Source: Castor canadensis (lineage: Eukaryota; Chordata; Mammalia; Rodentia; Castoridae). Taken from it: a stretch of 64,000 nucleotides of DNA. Location: NCBI RefSeq assembly GCF_047511655.1, contig NC_133386.1:171017146-171081145 (forward strand). Reading direction: 5' to 3'. The notes below the pieces were generated by a model. The model saw nothing but the letters and a program-made list of their open reading frames with translations. It was not told the origin of the DNA and did no database searches. The translations under genes were made by a program, and so were the position numbers. Of this stretch, positions 34,128 to 45,009 are shown piece after piece (within the stretch, counting starts at the first letter, position 1; every line of letters starts with the position of its first letter).

Positions 34128-34324
34128 CTGCCAGGTGCCAGTGGCACGTGCTTGTAATCCTAGCTACTCAGGAGGCAGAAATCAGGAGGATCGCAGTTCC
34201 AAACTAGCCTGGGTAAATAGTTCCACGAGACCTTATCTCGAAAAACCCTTTACAAAAATAGAGCTGGTGGAGTGGCTCAAAGTGAAGGACCTGAGTTCAA
34301 GCCTCAGTCCCTCAAAAAAAAAAG
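34128..34324 (+). mobile_element. Dimeric SINE with target-site duplication
   Basis: GCCAGGTGCCAGTGGCACGTGC...GAGCTGGTGGAGTGGCTCAAAG. Flanks AAGAACAATACTGCT (34113-34127) and AAGAACAGTACTGCT (34323-34337). Confidence 0.88.
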
Positions 34325-34587
34325 AACAGTACTGCTCTGGATATTCTTATACATGTCTTTCAATGACCATATAAATGCATTTGTATTAGATATATACCTG
34401 AAAGTGAAATTTTAGTGGTACCGGATATGTGAATATTCAAGCTGTAAGACCAAATACTGATCTAAAATGATTAGAACAATTATGCTCCCATAAGTAATGT
34501 ATCTGAGTTCCAGTTGTTGTGTCTTCCACGTTTATTTCAGTTTTTAAATTTTAGCCATTTAGGTGACTGTGTAGTGGTACTTCACTG

Positions 34588-34790
34588 AATTTTTTTTTTT
34601 TTTTTTTGCAGTACTGGGGCTTAAACTCAGGACCTACATCTTGAGCCACACTGCCAGTCTTTTTTATGGCAGGTATTTTCAAGATAGGGTCTCGAGAACT
34701 ACCTCCCTGGGCTGGCTTTGAAACATAATCCACCTGATCTCTGCCTTCTAAGTAGCTAGGATTACAGACATGAGCCACCAGCGCCCAGTG
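34588..34790 (-). mobile_element. Dimeric SINE, antisense
   Basis: T run, GCAGTACTGGGGCTTAAACTCAGGACC...GAGCCACCAGCGCCCAG. CTGAATTTT lies near both ends. Confidence 0.86.
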
Positions 34791-34799
34791 TACTCTGAA

Positions 34800-34965
34800 T
34801 TTTACTTTTTATCTGTCTACGCTGCTCGACACTGATTTCCTTGAGGCCATGGGATTGTGTCTTTTTCAACATGTGAATCAGCATTTACAGTGCCTGGCAA
34901 GCACAGGTGCCGTGTTAAGTGTTGAGTAAACAAAGGTGGAGAAATACTTCCTTATGACAAAGCAA
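34800..34965 (+). mobile_element. LINE2 3' end
   Basis: GATTTCCTTGAGGCCATGGG...CAGTGCCTGGCAAGCACAGG...TGTTGAGTAAACAA is the LINE2 terminal signature in decayed form. Confidence 0.55.
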
Positions 34966-35890
34966 AACTTTTCAGGTAAGTAACTGTTTATCTTGCTAAG
35001 TTTAAGTCAAGTCCTAATCATTAGACAATGCTTGCTGTCCAGTCACTGCCAGTGCTATCCCGATGATACTTTCTTTCCAAGGCCTCAGCTAGGTACTTCT
35101 TTCCAAAGTACCTCAGCTAGGTACTTTGTAGCGCCAGCTGGCATGTAGACACCAGTGCTGTGACAATTCTGCTTAGAAAGTTAAAAGAAACTTTGAAATA
35201 CAACTCTGAAACAGGTACTTAAAAGCTGCTACTATTGAGGAGTCATTGATTCCTTACCTGGGCCCACAAATTAACTAAAAACAGGAGAAAAAGTTGACAT
35301 CTCTGTCTCCGTTTTGTATGTTTTTGCTCTGAGCTGGTCTCTCTTGCAATCACCTGGGACTCCAGGAATGACAGGACTGATAACTTGTTTACAAGGGAGG
35401 ATGGAGAAAACTGTCCCCAAGGCAAGAAATAGCAGAGATGTAGGACAGACCAACTGTCAGGCAACAATGACTTATTTATCCTGACTAGTGATGACAGGGA
35501 ATAACTTCCTGGAACCCTTCCCAAACCAAGGACTGAGATAATGATCCTCCACAAACACACCCGGGACCAGGACTGTTTAATAATTATGCATGCCTCTCTC
35601 TCCCTGCCCCCAGTTCTTTGTCTATTTACACCTAAAGCTCATATCTGTACCCCAAAGATGGCTGAAGATGGGCTGAAGTACTTACTCTGCCTCTTCCCAC
35701 AACTACCCGTCATGTGGAGGCAGAGTAGCTGAACCTGACATGTGGAATCCGAGGAGTTTGAGTCTGGGGTGTTAAACTCAAGTTTCAATTCCATCTCCCC
35801 TATTTTCTGGAAAAAAAAAAAAGGTAAATTACCCAAAGAAAGGAAGAATTATTCTATTTATTAGTCGAATTATTTTATTTGCATTATTTA
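34966..35890. other. No gene recognised
   Basis: Apart from the small tandem duplication, the - strand frames at 35243-35560 have no recognisable product. Confidence 0.4.
35071..35124. repeat. Tandem duplication of a 26-28 base unit
   Basis: Copy 1 at 35071-35096 and copy 2 at 35097-35124 both begin TTCTTTCCAA and end CCTCAGCTAGGTAC; they differ by a two-base insertion and a substitution. Confidence 0.85.
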
Positions 35891-35894
35891 TAGC

Positions 35895-36640
35895 TAACCA
35901 ATAATGCAAATCCAGACCACTATGAGATACTACTTCTCATTGACCTATGTTCACAAGTACAGCTAGAATGAAAAAGATGGATAATAACAAGTGCTGATGA
36001 GGATGTGAAGAAACTGGAATCCCCATGCATGACTAGTAGGAACGTAAAATGGTGCAGCCACTTTAAGAAGACTTTGACAGCTACTTGAAAAGTTAAACAC
36101 GGAGTTACCATGTACCCTGGCAATTTTACTCTAGGTATATACCAAGAGAATGGAAAAACATATGTTCACACAAAAACCTTGCCCGTGAGTGTCCATGGCA
36201 TTGTTATTTGTGGGAATTAAAAAACTGGAAGCAGTCTAAATGTTCAATACCTGATGAATAAACAGTGGGGTAAATATAATGGGGTTTTAAAGCCATAAAA
36301 AGAATAAAGTACATGCTTCAAATGGATGAATCAGGAAAATACTGTGCTAAGTGAAATAAACCAGACACAAAGGCCATGTATTATACCACTCTGTTTATAT
36401 AAAACTCCACAATAGGCAAATCTATTGAGACAAAAATAGATTGCTGAGGCTGGGGGGAGGGGAGAGTAAATGGGGCATGATTGCTAATTGAGTACATGTT
36501 ACTTTTGGGGATGATAACAATGTACTAAAATTAAATAATGGTGATAGTTGCTTTATCCTACAAATATTCTAAAAACTACTATATTATACACTTCGATTGA
36601 GTTTGTGATATATAAATTAGATCCCAATAAAGCTGTTTTA
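35895..36640 (+). mobile_element. Old L1 3' end
   Basis: Decayed L1 ORF2 tail and 3' UTR: CACTATGAGATACTACTTCTCA, GTGCTAAGTGAAATAAACCAGACACAAA and AAATTAGATCCCAATAAAGCTG. It has many stops and is clearly much older than the two young L1 copies. Confidence 0.85.
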
Positions 36641-36707
36641 CTTTTTGCACAATTTGCTTCTTATCCGAATTATTGCAATAAATTCGTGTTACTCTTTGCA
36701 ATTTTCT

Positions 36708-36708
<1 letters not shown>

Positions 36709-36750
<42 letters not shown>
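36709..36750. repeat. (GT)21 microsatellite
   Basis: Forty-two uninterrupted bases of GT, likely polymorphic. The frames on both strands here are artefacts of the repeat. Confidence 0.97.
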
Positions 36751-36751
<1 letters not shown>

Positions 36752-36822
36752 GTTGAGCATTGAATTCAGGGCCTTGTCCACTAGGCAAGTGCTCTCCCAC
36801 TGAGCTACACTCACCAGCCCAC
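36751..36822 (-). mobile_element. ID-like SINE, antisense
   Basis: GAGCATTGAATTCAGGGCCTTGTCC...GAGCTACACTCACCAGCCC, abutting the (GT)n tract. Confidence 0.7.
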
Positions 36823-37394
36823 TCTTGCCATTTTTTTTAAGCAAAGATTTAAAAAGTAACTTTTTTCCTGTGAAAAAGTTACAGAAATGTAATTTCTTGG
36901 CACATTATCTACCTCCCACCCACCTCTCTGTGTCTTCTCATAGAACCTGTTTGGACAGCTTAAAGAACTTTCCTCTTTCTTCTTCAGGTGCACGTTAGTA
37001 CAGCATTTCTGTAGAGAAGCATCTCTAGCGTTAGCTCCAACGAACGCCCAGGAATGAGATCTTGCAGTTCCACAATATCAGGCTGCCAGAGGTGTTCAGT
37101 GCAGACAAAGACAGCCTATTGGAGAGGTCGCTGGTTCCTTTCTCGTCGTCCTTCGTAAGCAAAGTATGAAGGGAGTTTGACTAGCCTGTCCAATATAAAA
37201 ATGAGCTGCAGAAAACATTTCAGAGTATATTACTGTTATCTTTGACTACTTTTCTAAATTTCTTCTACCCCTTAGGTTTTTTTCTTGCGCCAATAGTTGC
37301 AACATTGTTTTTTAAAATTGCTCTCATTCTCTAGTTTTCAAGATGCTGTAGTGTCAGCATCACTATGGGACTGATTAGTCCTGAAGCGAAATAA

Positions 37395-37450
37395 ATGCAA
37401 ATAACGGGCCCCGCCCATCTCTACCCAATGAGACTCTCAGGGGGCGGGGC
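37395..37450. promoter_or_regulatory. Octamer / GC-box / CCAAT / GC-box cluster
   Basis: Within 56 bases: ATGCAAAT (37395-37402, POU octamer), CCCCGCCC (about 37409-37416), CCAAT (37425-37429) and GGGGGCGGGGC (37440-37450). Such a packed set is typical of promoters, yet no gene is recognised on either side. The cluster lies in a short GC-rich patch within AT-rich surroundings. Confidence 0.4.
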
Positions 37451-37753
37451 CCTGGGGCTGCGTATTAACAAGTCTGCCAGGCGCTTCTGAAGCTCCCTTG
37501 GGTCTACAAGCCACTGCTCCACCTGGCCCTCCCTTTTCTCATCCATCAGCTTTTTCAGTACAAAGTACATTCGTAGGTGCTGAGTTACCCTTCCTCTCCC
37601 GTACCCTAACATTCCGTTCACATTCTGCATGCATTCTTTTCTCGGAATAAATCTCTCCCATCTTGAAATCCATTTGCTTCTTCCCGAGTCTGCTGTACTT
37701 TTCCACCTGTCTGGCGATTGTTACCATTTCTGAGGAGATTCTCACAGCACTTT
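37421..37753 (-). pseudogene. Unidentified antisense ORF pair, possible exon or pseudogene
   Basis: On the - strand a frame from 37753 into 37539 (containing VTIARQVEKYSRLGKKQMDF) overlaps a second frame from 37630 to 37421 (containing HLRMYFVLKKLMDEKREGQ). Both read like charged, helix-forming protein and would join with one frameshift near 37590-37630. The first is preceded by CTTACTTCTCTTCCCAG, a strong splice-acceptor-like sequence, with AG at 37754-37755. I do not recognise the protein. It could be a decayed gene, an unannotated exon, or chance. There is no A tail or duplication to mark a processed pseudogene, and the sequence is not a known repeat. Confidence 0.25.
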
Positions 37754-37889
37754 CTGGGAAGAGAAGTAAGAGGATAGCATGAAAAGAAACCCTTTTGACT
37801 ATTTTGGCATTTTTGTGAAAATGAGTAGGATGAACAGTCTACTATGAAGCAGGGGAGTTTGATTTTTTTTTAAAAAAATGCATTGCCTT

Positions 37890-38012
37890 AGGTCTTAGAT
37901 TCTGAGATGTAGATGCAGTATCTGGGATGGAGTCCAGGATTCTTAACTTCAACAAGAACCTCAGGTGATTTTGAAACAGTTGGTGGTCGTTGCCCACTTT
38001 GAGAAACCCTGC
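37890..38012 (+). mobile_element. MER5-type hAT fragment
   Basis: GAGTCCAGGATTCTTAACTTCAACAAGAACCTCAGGTGATTTTG, ending CCCACTTTGAGAAACCCTGC. Right part of a MER5-like element. Confidence 0.55.
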
Positions 38013-38030
38013 ATCAAAGATGAAAACTGG

Positions 38031-38233
38031 TCGGGCGCTGGTGGCTCATGTCTGTAATCCTAGCTACTCAGGAGGCAGAGATCAGGAGGATCATGGTTCC
38101 AACTATTTGCAAATAGTTCACAAGATCCTATCTTGAAACACCCTTCACGAAAATAGGACTGGTGGAGTGGCTTAAAGTGTAGGCCCTGAGTTCAAGCCCC
38201 AGTACCACAAAAAAAAAAAAAAAAAAAAAAAAA
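38031..38233 (+). mobile_element. Dimeric SINE with target-site duplication
   Basis: GGTCGGGCGCTGGTGGCTCATG...GGACTGGTGGAGTGGCTTAAAG, A tail of more than 20. Flanks AAAGATGAAAACTGG and AAAGATGAAGACTGG. Confidence 0.88.
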
Positions 38234-38588
38234 GATGAAGACTGGTGGGGTGAGGTTTATCTACCTTTTCCCTTTGCAAATCCTACATCCACAGGAAACC
38301 TATACAAGCAAAACAATACCCAGGAAACACTGGACCCATATCTTTCCATAACATTTTTCATGCGTTTAGTGGTTTAGTGTTTAGGAGACCTTTAAGACAA
38401 GTTCCAAGATTTTCAAGATAAAAAGAAAAGACATTATTAATACCTGAAGGGTAAACCATTAACATAGGGAGAGTTGTGCAGTCAGGTGTGAAAGTTATTC
38501 TTGAAATAATAGATATCCTGACAGTTGTAGGAACAATCTTGAATAACCTAATTACTTTTATGCATACACTCTCCTACTATGTAACTTT

Positions 38589-38605
38589 GAGACACATAAA
38601 GTTTT
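38589..38605. repeat. Target-site duplication, left copy, of the 2.75 kb L1
   Basis: GAGACACATAAAGTTTT, identical to 41357-41373. The last T bases merge with the L1 tail, so the exact edge is uncertain by up to four bases. Confidence 0.92.
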
Positions 38606-41356
38606 TTTTTTTTTTTTTTTTTTCATTTTTCTTTTATTATTCATATGTGCATACAAGGCTTGGTTCATTTCTCCCCCCTGCCCCCACCCCCTCCCTTACC
38701 ACCCACTCCACCCCCTCCCGCTCCCCCCCTCAATACCCAGCAGAAACTATTTTGCCCTTATCTCTAATTTTGTTGTAGAGAGAGTATAAGCAATAATAGG
38801 AAGGAACAAGGGGTTTTGCTGGTTGAGATAAGGATAGCTATACAGGGCATTGACTCACATTGATTTCCTGTGTGTGGGTGTTACCTTCTAGGTTAATTCT
38901 TTTTGATCTAACCTTTTCTCTAGTTCCTGGTCCCCTTTTCCTATTGGCCTCAGTTGCTTTAAGGTATCTGCTTTAGTTTCTCTGCGTTAAGGGCAACAAA
39001 TGCTAGCTAGTTTTTTAGGTGTCTTACCTATCCTCACCCCTCCCTTGTGTGCTCTCGCTTTTATCATGTGCTCATAGTCCAATCCCCTTGTTGTGTTTGC
39101 CCTTGATCTAATGTCCACATATGAGGGAGAACATATGATTTTTGGTCTTTTGAGCCAGGCTAACCTCACTCGGAATGATGTTCTCCAATTCCATCCATTT
39201 ACCAGCGAATGATAACATTTCGTTCTTCTTCATGGCTGCATAAAATTCCATTGTGTATAGATACCACATTTTCTTAATCCATTCGTCAGTGCTGGGACAT
39301 CTTGGCTGTTTCCATAACTTGGCTATTGTGAATAGTGCCGCAATAAACATGGATGTGCAGGTGCCTCTGGAGTAACAGTCTTTTGGGTATATCCCCAAGA
39401 GTGGTATTGCTGGATCAAATGGTAGATCGATGTCCATCTTTTTAAGTAGCCTCCAAACTTTTTTCCAGAGTGGTTGTACTAGTCTACATTCCCACCAACA
39501 GTGTAAAAGGGTTCCTTTTTCCCCACATCCTCGCCAACACCTGTTGTTGGTGGTGTTGCTGATGATGGCTATTCTAACAGGGGTGAGGTGGAATCTTAGT
39601 GTGGTTTTAATTTGCATTTCCTTTATTGCTAGAGATGGTGAGCATTTTTTCATGTGTTTTCTGGCCATTTGAATTTCTTCTTTTGAGAAAGTTCTGTTTA
39701 GTTCACATGCCCATTTCTTTATTGGTTCATTAGTTTTGGGAGAATTTAGTTTTTTAAGTTCCCTGTATATTCTGGTTATCAGTCCTTTGTCTGATGTATA
39801 ATTGGCAAATATTTTCTCCCACTCTGTGGGTGTTCTCTTCAGTTTAGAGACCATTTCTTTTGATGAACAGAAGCTTTTTAGTTTTATGAGGTCCCATTTA
39901 TCTATGCTATCTCTTAGTTGCTGTGCTGCTGGGGTTTCATTGAGAAAGTTTTTACCTATACCTACTAACTCCAGAGTATTTCCTACTCTTTCTTGTATCA
40001 ACTTAAGAGTTTGGGGTCTGATATTAAGATCCTTGATCCATTTTGAGTTAATCTTGGTATAGGGTGATATACATGGATCTAGTTTCAGTTTTTTGCAGAC
40101 TGCTAACCAGTTTTCCCAGCAGTTTTTGTTGAAGAGGCTGCTATTTCTCCATCGTATATTTTTAGCTCCTTTGTCAAAGATAAGTTGCTCATAGTTGTGT
40201 GGCTTCATATCTGGATCCTCTATTCTGTTCCACTGGTCTTCATGTCTGTTTTTGTGCCAGTACCATGCTGTTTTTATTGTTATTGCTTTGTAATATAGTT
40301 TGAAGTCAGGTATTGTGATACCTCCTGCATTGTTCTTTTGACTGAGTATTGCCTTGGCTATTCGTGGCCTCTTGTGTTTCCATATAAATTTCACAGTAGA
40401 TTTTTCAATCTCTTTAATGAATGTCATTGGAATTTTGATGGGAATTGCATTAAACATGTAGATTACTTTGGGGAGTATCGACATTTTTACTATGTTGATT
40501 CTACCAATCCATGAGCATGGGAGATCTCTCCACTTTCTATAGTCTTCCTCAATCTCTTTCTTCAGAAGTGTATAGTTTTCCTTGTAGAGGTCTTTCACAT
40601 CTTTTGTTAGGTTTACACCTAGGTATTTGATTTTTTTTGAGGCTATTGTAAATGGAATTGTTTTCATACATTCTTTTTCCATTTGCTCATTGTTAGTGTA
40701 TAGAAATGCTAATGATTTTTCTATGTTGATTTTATATCCTGCTACTTTGCTATAGCTATTGATGATGTCTAGAAGCTTCTGAGTAGAGTTTTTTGGGTCT
40801 TTAAGGTATAGGATCATGTCGTCTGCAAATAGGGATATTTTGACAGTTTCTTTACCTATTTGTATTCCTTTTATTCCTTCTTCTTGCCTAATTGCTCTGG
40901 CTAGGAATTCCAGTACTATGTTGAATAGGAGTGGAGATAGTGGGCATCCTTGTCTGGTTCCTGATTTTAGAGGGAACGGTTTTAATTTTTCTCCGTTAAG
41001 TATAATGCTGGCTGTAGGTTTGTCATATATAGCTTTTATAATGTTGAGGAACTTTCCTTCTATTCCTAGTTTTCTTAGAGCTTTTATCATGAAATGATGT
41101 TGGATCTTATCAAAGGCTTTTTCTGCGTCTATTGAGATGATTAAGTGGTTTTTGTCTTTGCTTCTGTTAATGTGGTTTATTACGTTTATTGATTTTCGTA
41201 TGTTGAACCACCCCTGCATCCCTGGGATGAAGCCTACCTGGTCGTGGTGGATAATCTTTTTGATGTGTTGCTGAATTCGGTTTGCCATTATTTTGTTGAG
41301 GATTTTTGCATCAATGTTCATTAAGGAGATTGGCCTATAGTTCTCCTTTTTGGAGG
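38606..41356 (-). mobile_element. Young 5'-truncated LINE-1 insertion
   Basis: A 2.75 kb L1 copy on the - strand, flanked by a perfect 17-base target-site duplication, GAGACACATAAAGTTTT, at 38589-38605 and 41357-41373. The A tail appears as a T run from 38602 to about 38623. It carries the last ~750 codons of ORF2 without interruption, a ~480-base 3' UTR with a C-rich tract on the + strand (G-rich on the element strand, about 38671-38731), and an AATAAA-like end. The 5' end is truncated inside the reverse transcriptase. An open ORF and identical duplications mean a recent insertion. Confidence 0.95.
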
Positions 41357-41363
41357 GAGACAC
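39108..41363 (-). pseudogene. L1 ORF2 C-terminal fragment (reverse transcriptase and Cys-rich domain)
   Basis: A 751-codon frame with no internal stop. The reverse transcriptase active-site blocks are visible: [11 protein letters not shown] (motif A, Asp near residue 79), [14 protein letters not shown] (motif B, residues 134-147) and FADD (motif C, residues 179-182). A CX3CX7HX4C cysteine motif lies near residues 609-626, followed by the usual L1 tail. The endonuclease domain and the N-terminal part of the transcriptase (about 520 residues of the ~1,275 typical) are missing. The apparent first codon is a GTG inside the target-site duplication, so there is no genuine start. It is a dead fragment of a recently active L1. 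Confidence 0.95.
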
Positions 41364-41373
41364 ATAAAGTTTT
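41357..41373. repeat. Target-site duplication, right copy, of the 2.75 kb L1
   Basis: GAGACACATAAAGTTTT directly follows the truncated 5' end of the L1 and matches 38589-38605 base for base. Confidence 0.92.
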
Positions 41374-41667
41374 ATTCCTTATAAAACTTGTAGAGCAGTT
41401 ACTTCTCATCTTGAAGGAAATTATTTTTCTCAAATTTATTGTTCACAGAGGTTTTTATTAGTGGGATACATAGTACACATATTGCCTGGAAAAGACCATG
41501 ATTACACACCAACTGCTAAGATGCTAGGTTATTATCTGTTGATAGTTCAATTTTATTTTTTTTCATACTTTATATCTAAGGACACTTTTTTTGGCCAATG
41601 TTCTTTCAGTATTTTTTACTTGTAAAGTATTAAAACAAATGATAATGTTTTTAGCCTTTTACAGAAC

Positions 41668-41905
41668 AGGCATTCTCAACCTTGGCATCATTGACATCTT
41701 GATCTGAATAATTCTGTATTCTGTACATTGTAGGATTTTAGGAGCACCCTTAGCCTGTACCTCCCGGATATATAGTTACCACCACTCCTCAAGTTGTAAC
41801 AACTAACACACCTTCAGACATTGTCTGAAGTATTTGCTGAAGCATTGTCTGAAGATTTGCTAAGCAGCAAAATCACCATAGGTTAAAAACCACTGAAATA
41901 GAAGC
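41668..41905 (+). mobile_element. MER20-like hAT DNA transposon
   Basis: CATTCTCAACCTTGGCATCATTGACATCTTGATCTGAATAATTCTGT, CATTGTAGGATTTTAGGAGCACCC and terminal GGTTAAAAACCACTGAA follow MER20. An internal duplication of the ATTGTCTGAAG segment is visible at 41820-41851. Confidence 0.8.
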
Positions 41906-42049
41906 ATGAAGCATGAAGTTTAAACAATAGACAATTCGCATAAGAAATTGCATGGAAAATTTTAGTGTCTGTGGTCAAAGTATTCTTCCTATTATGTTGA
42001 ATATAGTGTGTAGTTTCTAAGGGTGTTCATTAAATAACAACAGAATGTA

Positions 42050-42225
42050 GACAGGCCTGAGTGGCTCATGCCTGTAATACTAGATACTGGAGGAGGAAGG
42101 GAGAAGAAAATAGGAGGATCTTGGCTCAAGGCCAGCCAGGGCAAAAAGTGAGACCCTATCTCAATAATACCCAACAAAAAAAAAAGGGCTGGTGGAGTGG
42201 CTCAAGTTGTACAGATCCAAAAGGT
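42050..42225 (+). mobile_element. Dimeric SINE, 3'-truncated
   Basis: GGCCTGAGTGGCTCATGCCTG...GGGCTGGTGGAGTGGCTCAAG, then the right half is lost after GTACAGATCC. Confidence 0.78.
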
Positions 42226-42265
42226 GAACATAAGAAAACAAGAACATAATAAGAAACGCCTGGCG

Positions 42266-42445
42266 GGACCAGGCGCCGGTGGTTCATGGCTGTAACCCTA
42301 GCTGCTTGGGAGCTGATATCTGGAGGATCTTGGATCAGGGCCAGCCTGGGCAAATAGTTCTTGAGACCCCCATCTCCAAAATAAACAGAGCTTTGCAAGT
42401 GTGAAGTCTTGAGTTCAAACTGCAGTTTCACCAAAAAAAAAAGAA
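42266..42445 (+). mobile_element. Dimeric SINE with deleted right half
   Basis: ACCAGGCGCCGGTGGTTCATGG...CATCTCCAAAATAAACAGAG, then only GCTTTGCAAGTGTGAAGTC...GAGTTCAAACTGCAG and A tail. Confidence 0.78.
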
Positions 42446-42627
42446 CAAAATATAAGTGGAAAAGGTTATCTCAGTGGATGACTACAGTAAGGGAGATAAA
42501 ATGGATCAATTATGGCACAATAGATACTGCACTGAGGTATTAATATGGAGGATATTTTTATTGCCAAAATATATGTGCCTGGCATGCTATTGCTTCTGAA
42601 AATACAGAGGTAAAAAAGCAAAACAGA

Positions 42628-42832
42628 CTGGGCACTGGTTGCTCACTCCTGTAATCCTAGCTACTTAGGAGGCAGAGATCAGGAGGATGGAGGTTCAAAC
42701 TATTTGCTTAGCAAATAGTTCTCGAGAGCCTATCTTGAAAATACCTAACACAAAAAGGGCTGGTGGAGTGGCTCAAGGTGAAGACCTTGAGTTCAAGCCC
42801 CAGTTCCCACCCTCCCCCCCAAAAAACCCCAG
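42628..42832 (+). mobile_element. Dimeric SINE
   Basis: GACTGGGCACTGGTTGCTCACTCC...GGGCTGGTGGAGTGGCTCAAGGTG...GAGTTCAAGCCCCAGTTCCC. Confidence 0.85.
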
Positions 42833-42973
42833 AATAATGGCTGTTTTTCCTTGAAAAGCTCAGGTTAGTGGTGGATCATGGCCACATATTGGTTGAATTA
42901 TCATAGAAAAGGGAGTACTGAAAAAATTATGATGGAAATGCCTGATTTGTATTAAAATGACTGAAAATAGTGG

Positions 42974-43062
42974 GTTTTTTTGGCAGTATTGGGGTTTAGA
43001 ACGCAGGTCCTCATGCTTGTTAGGCAGGTACTTTACCCCTTGAGCCACTCCACCACACTTTT
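42974..43062 (-). mobile_element. ID-like SINE, antisense
   Basis: TTTTTTTGGCAGTATTGGGGTTTAGAACGC...CCCTTGAGCCACTCCACC. Confidence 0.78.
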
Positions 43063-43159
43063 ATTGAGTATTTTTGAGATAGTCTTGCTTTTTTCTTCCC
43101 TTTTTCCTTGTAATTATTAAACAATTATTGCCATCTTTCTAAGTAGGTGGTTTTTTATT

Positions 43160-43700
43160 TTTATTTTTATATAAATTTTATTAGGGCATATTCATTATAT
43201 GGAGAGGAATTCATAGTGACAATTCTGATTAGACTTACATTGTACATTATTTACATTGCCCTCATCGTCTCTCCCTCTCAACCCCCTCCCTGCCCCACTT
43301 AAAGCAAGTGCAAGAGGTTTCTTAGTTCTGTTTCATAGAGGTATATGAAGTCCATCTATAACATACTGTCACCTTAATCTCCTTTGTTCACCCTCCCCCC
43401 TTCCACTAGTGCCCTCCCCCAATGTACCTATTTTACAGTCCAGTTTTTCATTAATATTTAAGTTGATGTTCAAAGGGGTGCTTCAATGTGTGCCTGCTGT
43501 GAATCGACTTTACTTTGGTCCATTCAACCCCTTCCATTACTCTCCTTTACCCATTTACCTTCCACCCCCTATTTTCAACAACTTTCAATATACATCCTTA
43601 TATCCTCTACCTTCACATCTTATGTTATGTGGTTATACTAAAGCTGTCACTCTTTTTTCCTCCCCCTTTCCCCAAGTTCCAGAAGAGTAGTTCCACTATT
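43160..43700 (-). mobile_element. L1 3' UTR-type element, same family as 6955-7455
   Basis: On the - strand it begins with a purine-rich block and ends in CCTAATAAAATTTAT and T/A-rich sequence. Frames on the + strand are only the C/T-rich complement of the polypurine region and are not genes. Confidence 0.75.
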
Positions 43701-43737
43701 ACAAACATGTTCTTCATCTGACTTTGTGCATGATCGT

Positions 43738-43850
43738 GCTTGTTTTTGTGGAGTCTTGCTTTTTGCCTGGGCAGACAGTGAACCACAATCTTGATCTCTG
43801 CCTCCTGAGTAGCTAGGATTACAGGCATGAACCACCTGTGCCAGACTTTA
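43738..43850 (-). mobile_element. B1-like half SINE, antisense
   Basis: GGAGTCTTGCTTTTTGCCTGGG...GGATTACAGGCATGAACCACC. Confidence 0.75.
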
Positions 43851-44250
43851 AGTCTTAGTTGTATGAGAAGTTGGTTCACACTTTGGCTAGGTTCCTCACT
43901 GTTGACCCAAAGAAAAGATGCAGTCCATGTAACTCAGATGAAAGACTTCCTCTTTTGCTACAAATAAACATGGCATTAGCTTATTGGGTGATTCAAATTG
44001 AAGTAGTCAGACTATTTTGCCAAAACTGTCAGGATAAGTAGTTCAATTATTCACTTCATGTATGGAGATTTCAGAGTGCTCTGGTCTAATGCATTAAATA
44101 AGTAAATGTCAACTTGGGAGACTTATGTTGCTAAATAATATTATATATAACTTGAGTACCAAGTTTGGGAACACTTGAGAAAATGTTTTCCACTTATAGA
44201 CATATTCTGCTTTCCCTTATTAGTTTGCTGTAAAAAATCTTTACATTTTC

Positions 44251-44252
44251 TG

Positions 44253-44283
<31 letters not shown>

Positions 44284-44445
44284 GGTACTGGGGTTTGAAC
44301 TCAGGGCCTACATCTTGAGCCACTCCACCAGCCCTTTTGTTGTTGTTGTTGGGTTTTTCAAATAGGGTTTCATGAATTATTTTGCCTGGGCTGGCTTTGA
44401 ACTGCGATCCTCCTGATCTCTGCCTCCTTGAGTAGCCTGGCTTCC
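44251..44445 (-). mobile_element. Dimeric SINE, antisense, truncated
   Basis: T run of 28, GCGGTACTGGGGTTTGAACTCAGGGCC...GAGCCACTCCACCAGCCC...TTGAGTAGCC; the left-half start is missing. Confidence 0.84.
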
Positions 44446-45009
44446 TATTTTTTCAATGATACAATCATTCCAAGCTATTGCATGACTTTGAATTAGAAAA
44501 AAAAAGTTTAAAGTATCAAAAATTCACATAAACATAACCTTAGTCCTATCAAGTAGGAAATAAGATACATTTGTTTTATCGAGATCAAAGCATTGGGCTA
44601 GGCAGGGAGTCAACCTAAAGACACTATTTGTCTTAAATGTATTGTTTTTCCCAGACTTGCTGATCCTATAAGAATGTCAGAACATCAAAGAAAAGGGATT
44701 GAGATGATGTATTGTAGGAAGTGAAAGCACAGCAACTGTACAGCTCACCAAATATTTCAGGTCCAATCCCCCTTTCTACTGGGCATCTGATAGAATGCCA
44801 TTCCTTGATCCTCCTATGGTTGAATGGGATCATGTGACTCTGCATACATTGCATGGCTATCTGTCTGGAGCATTTAACTAACTACTACAGGTATTCCTAA
44901 GTACTTTCCTCAAGTAGTTAGCAACACTTGAGATGTAGCTTGAGTCTACTGAGTACTGTGAACAAAGCCTTGTGTTGTGATGGTTGTGTACCATTTGCTG
45001 TTTTAAGCT

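Noticed and set aside
39430..41097. Three + strand frames of 80-93 codons opposite the L1
   Set aside because: Antisense shadows of L1 ORF2.
43409..43721. Two overlapping + strand frames of 93 and 68 codons
   Set aside because: Complement of the polypurine part of an L1-type element; the matching copy at 6955-7455 shows it is a repeat.
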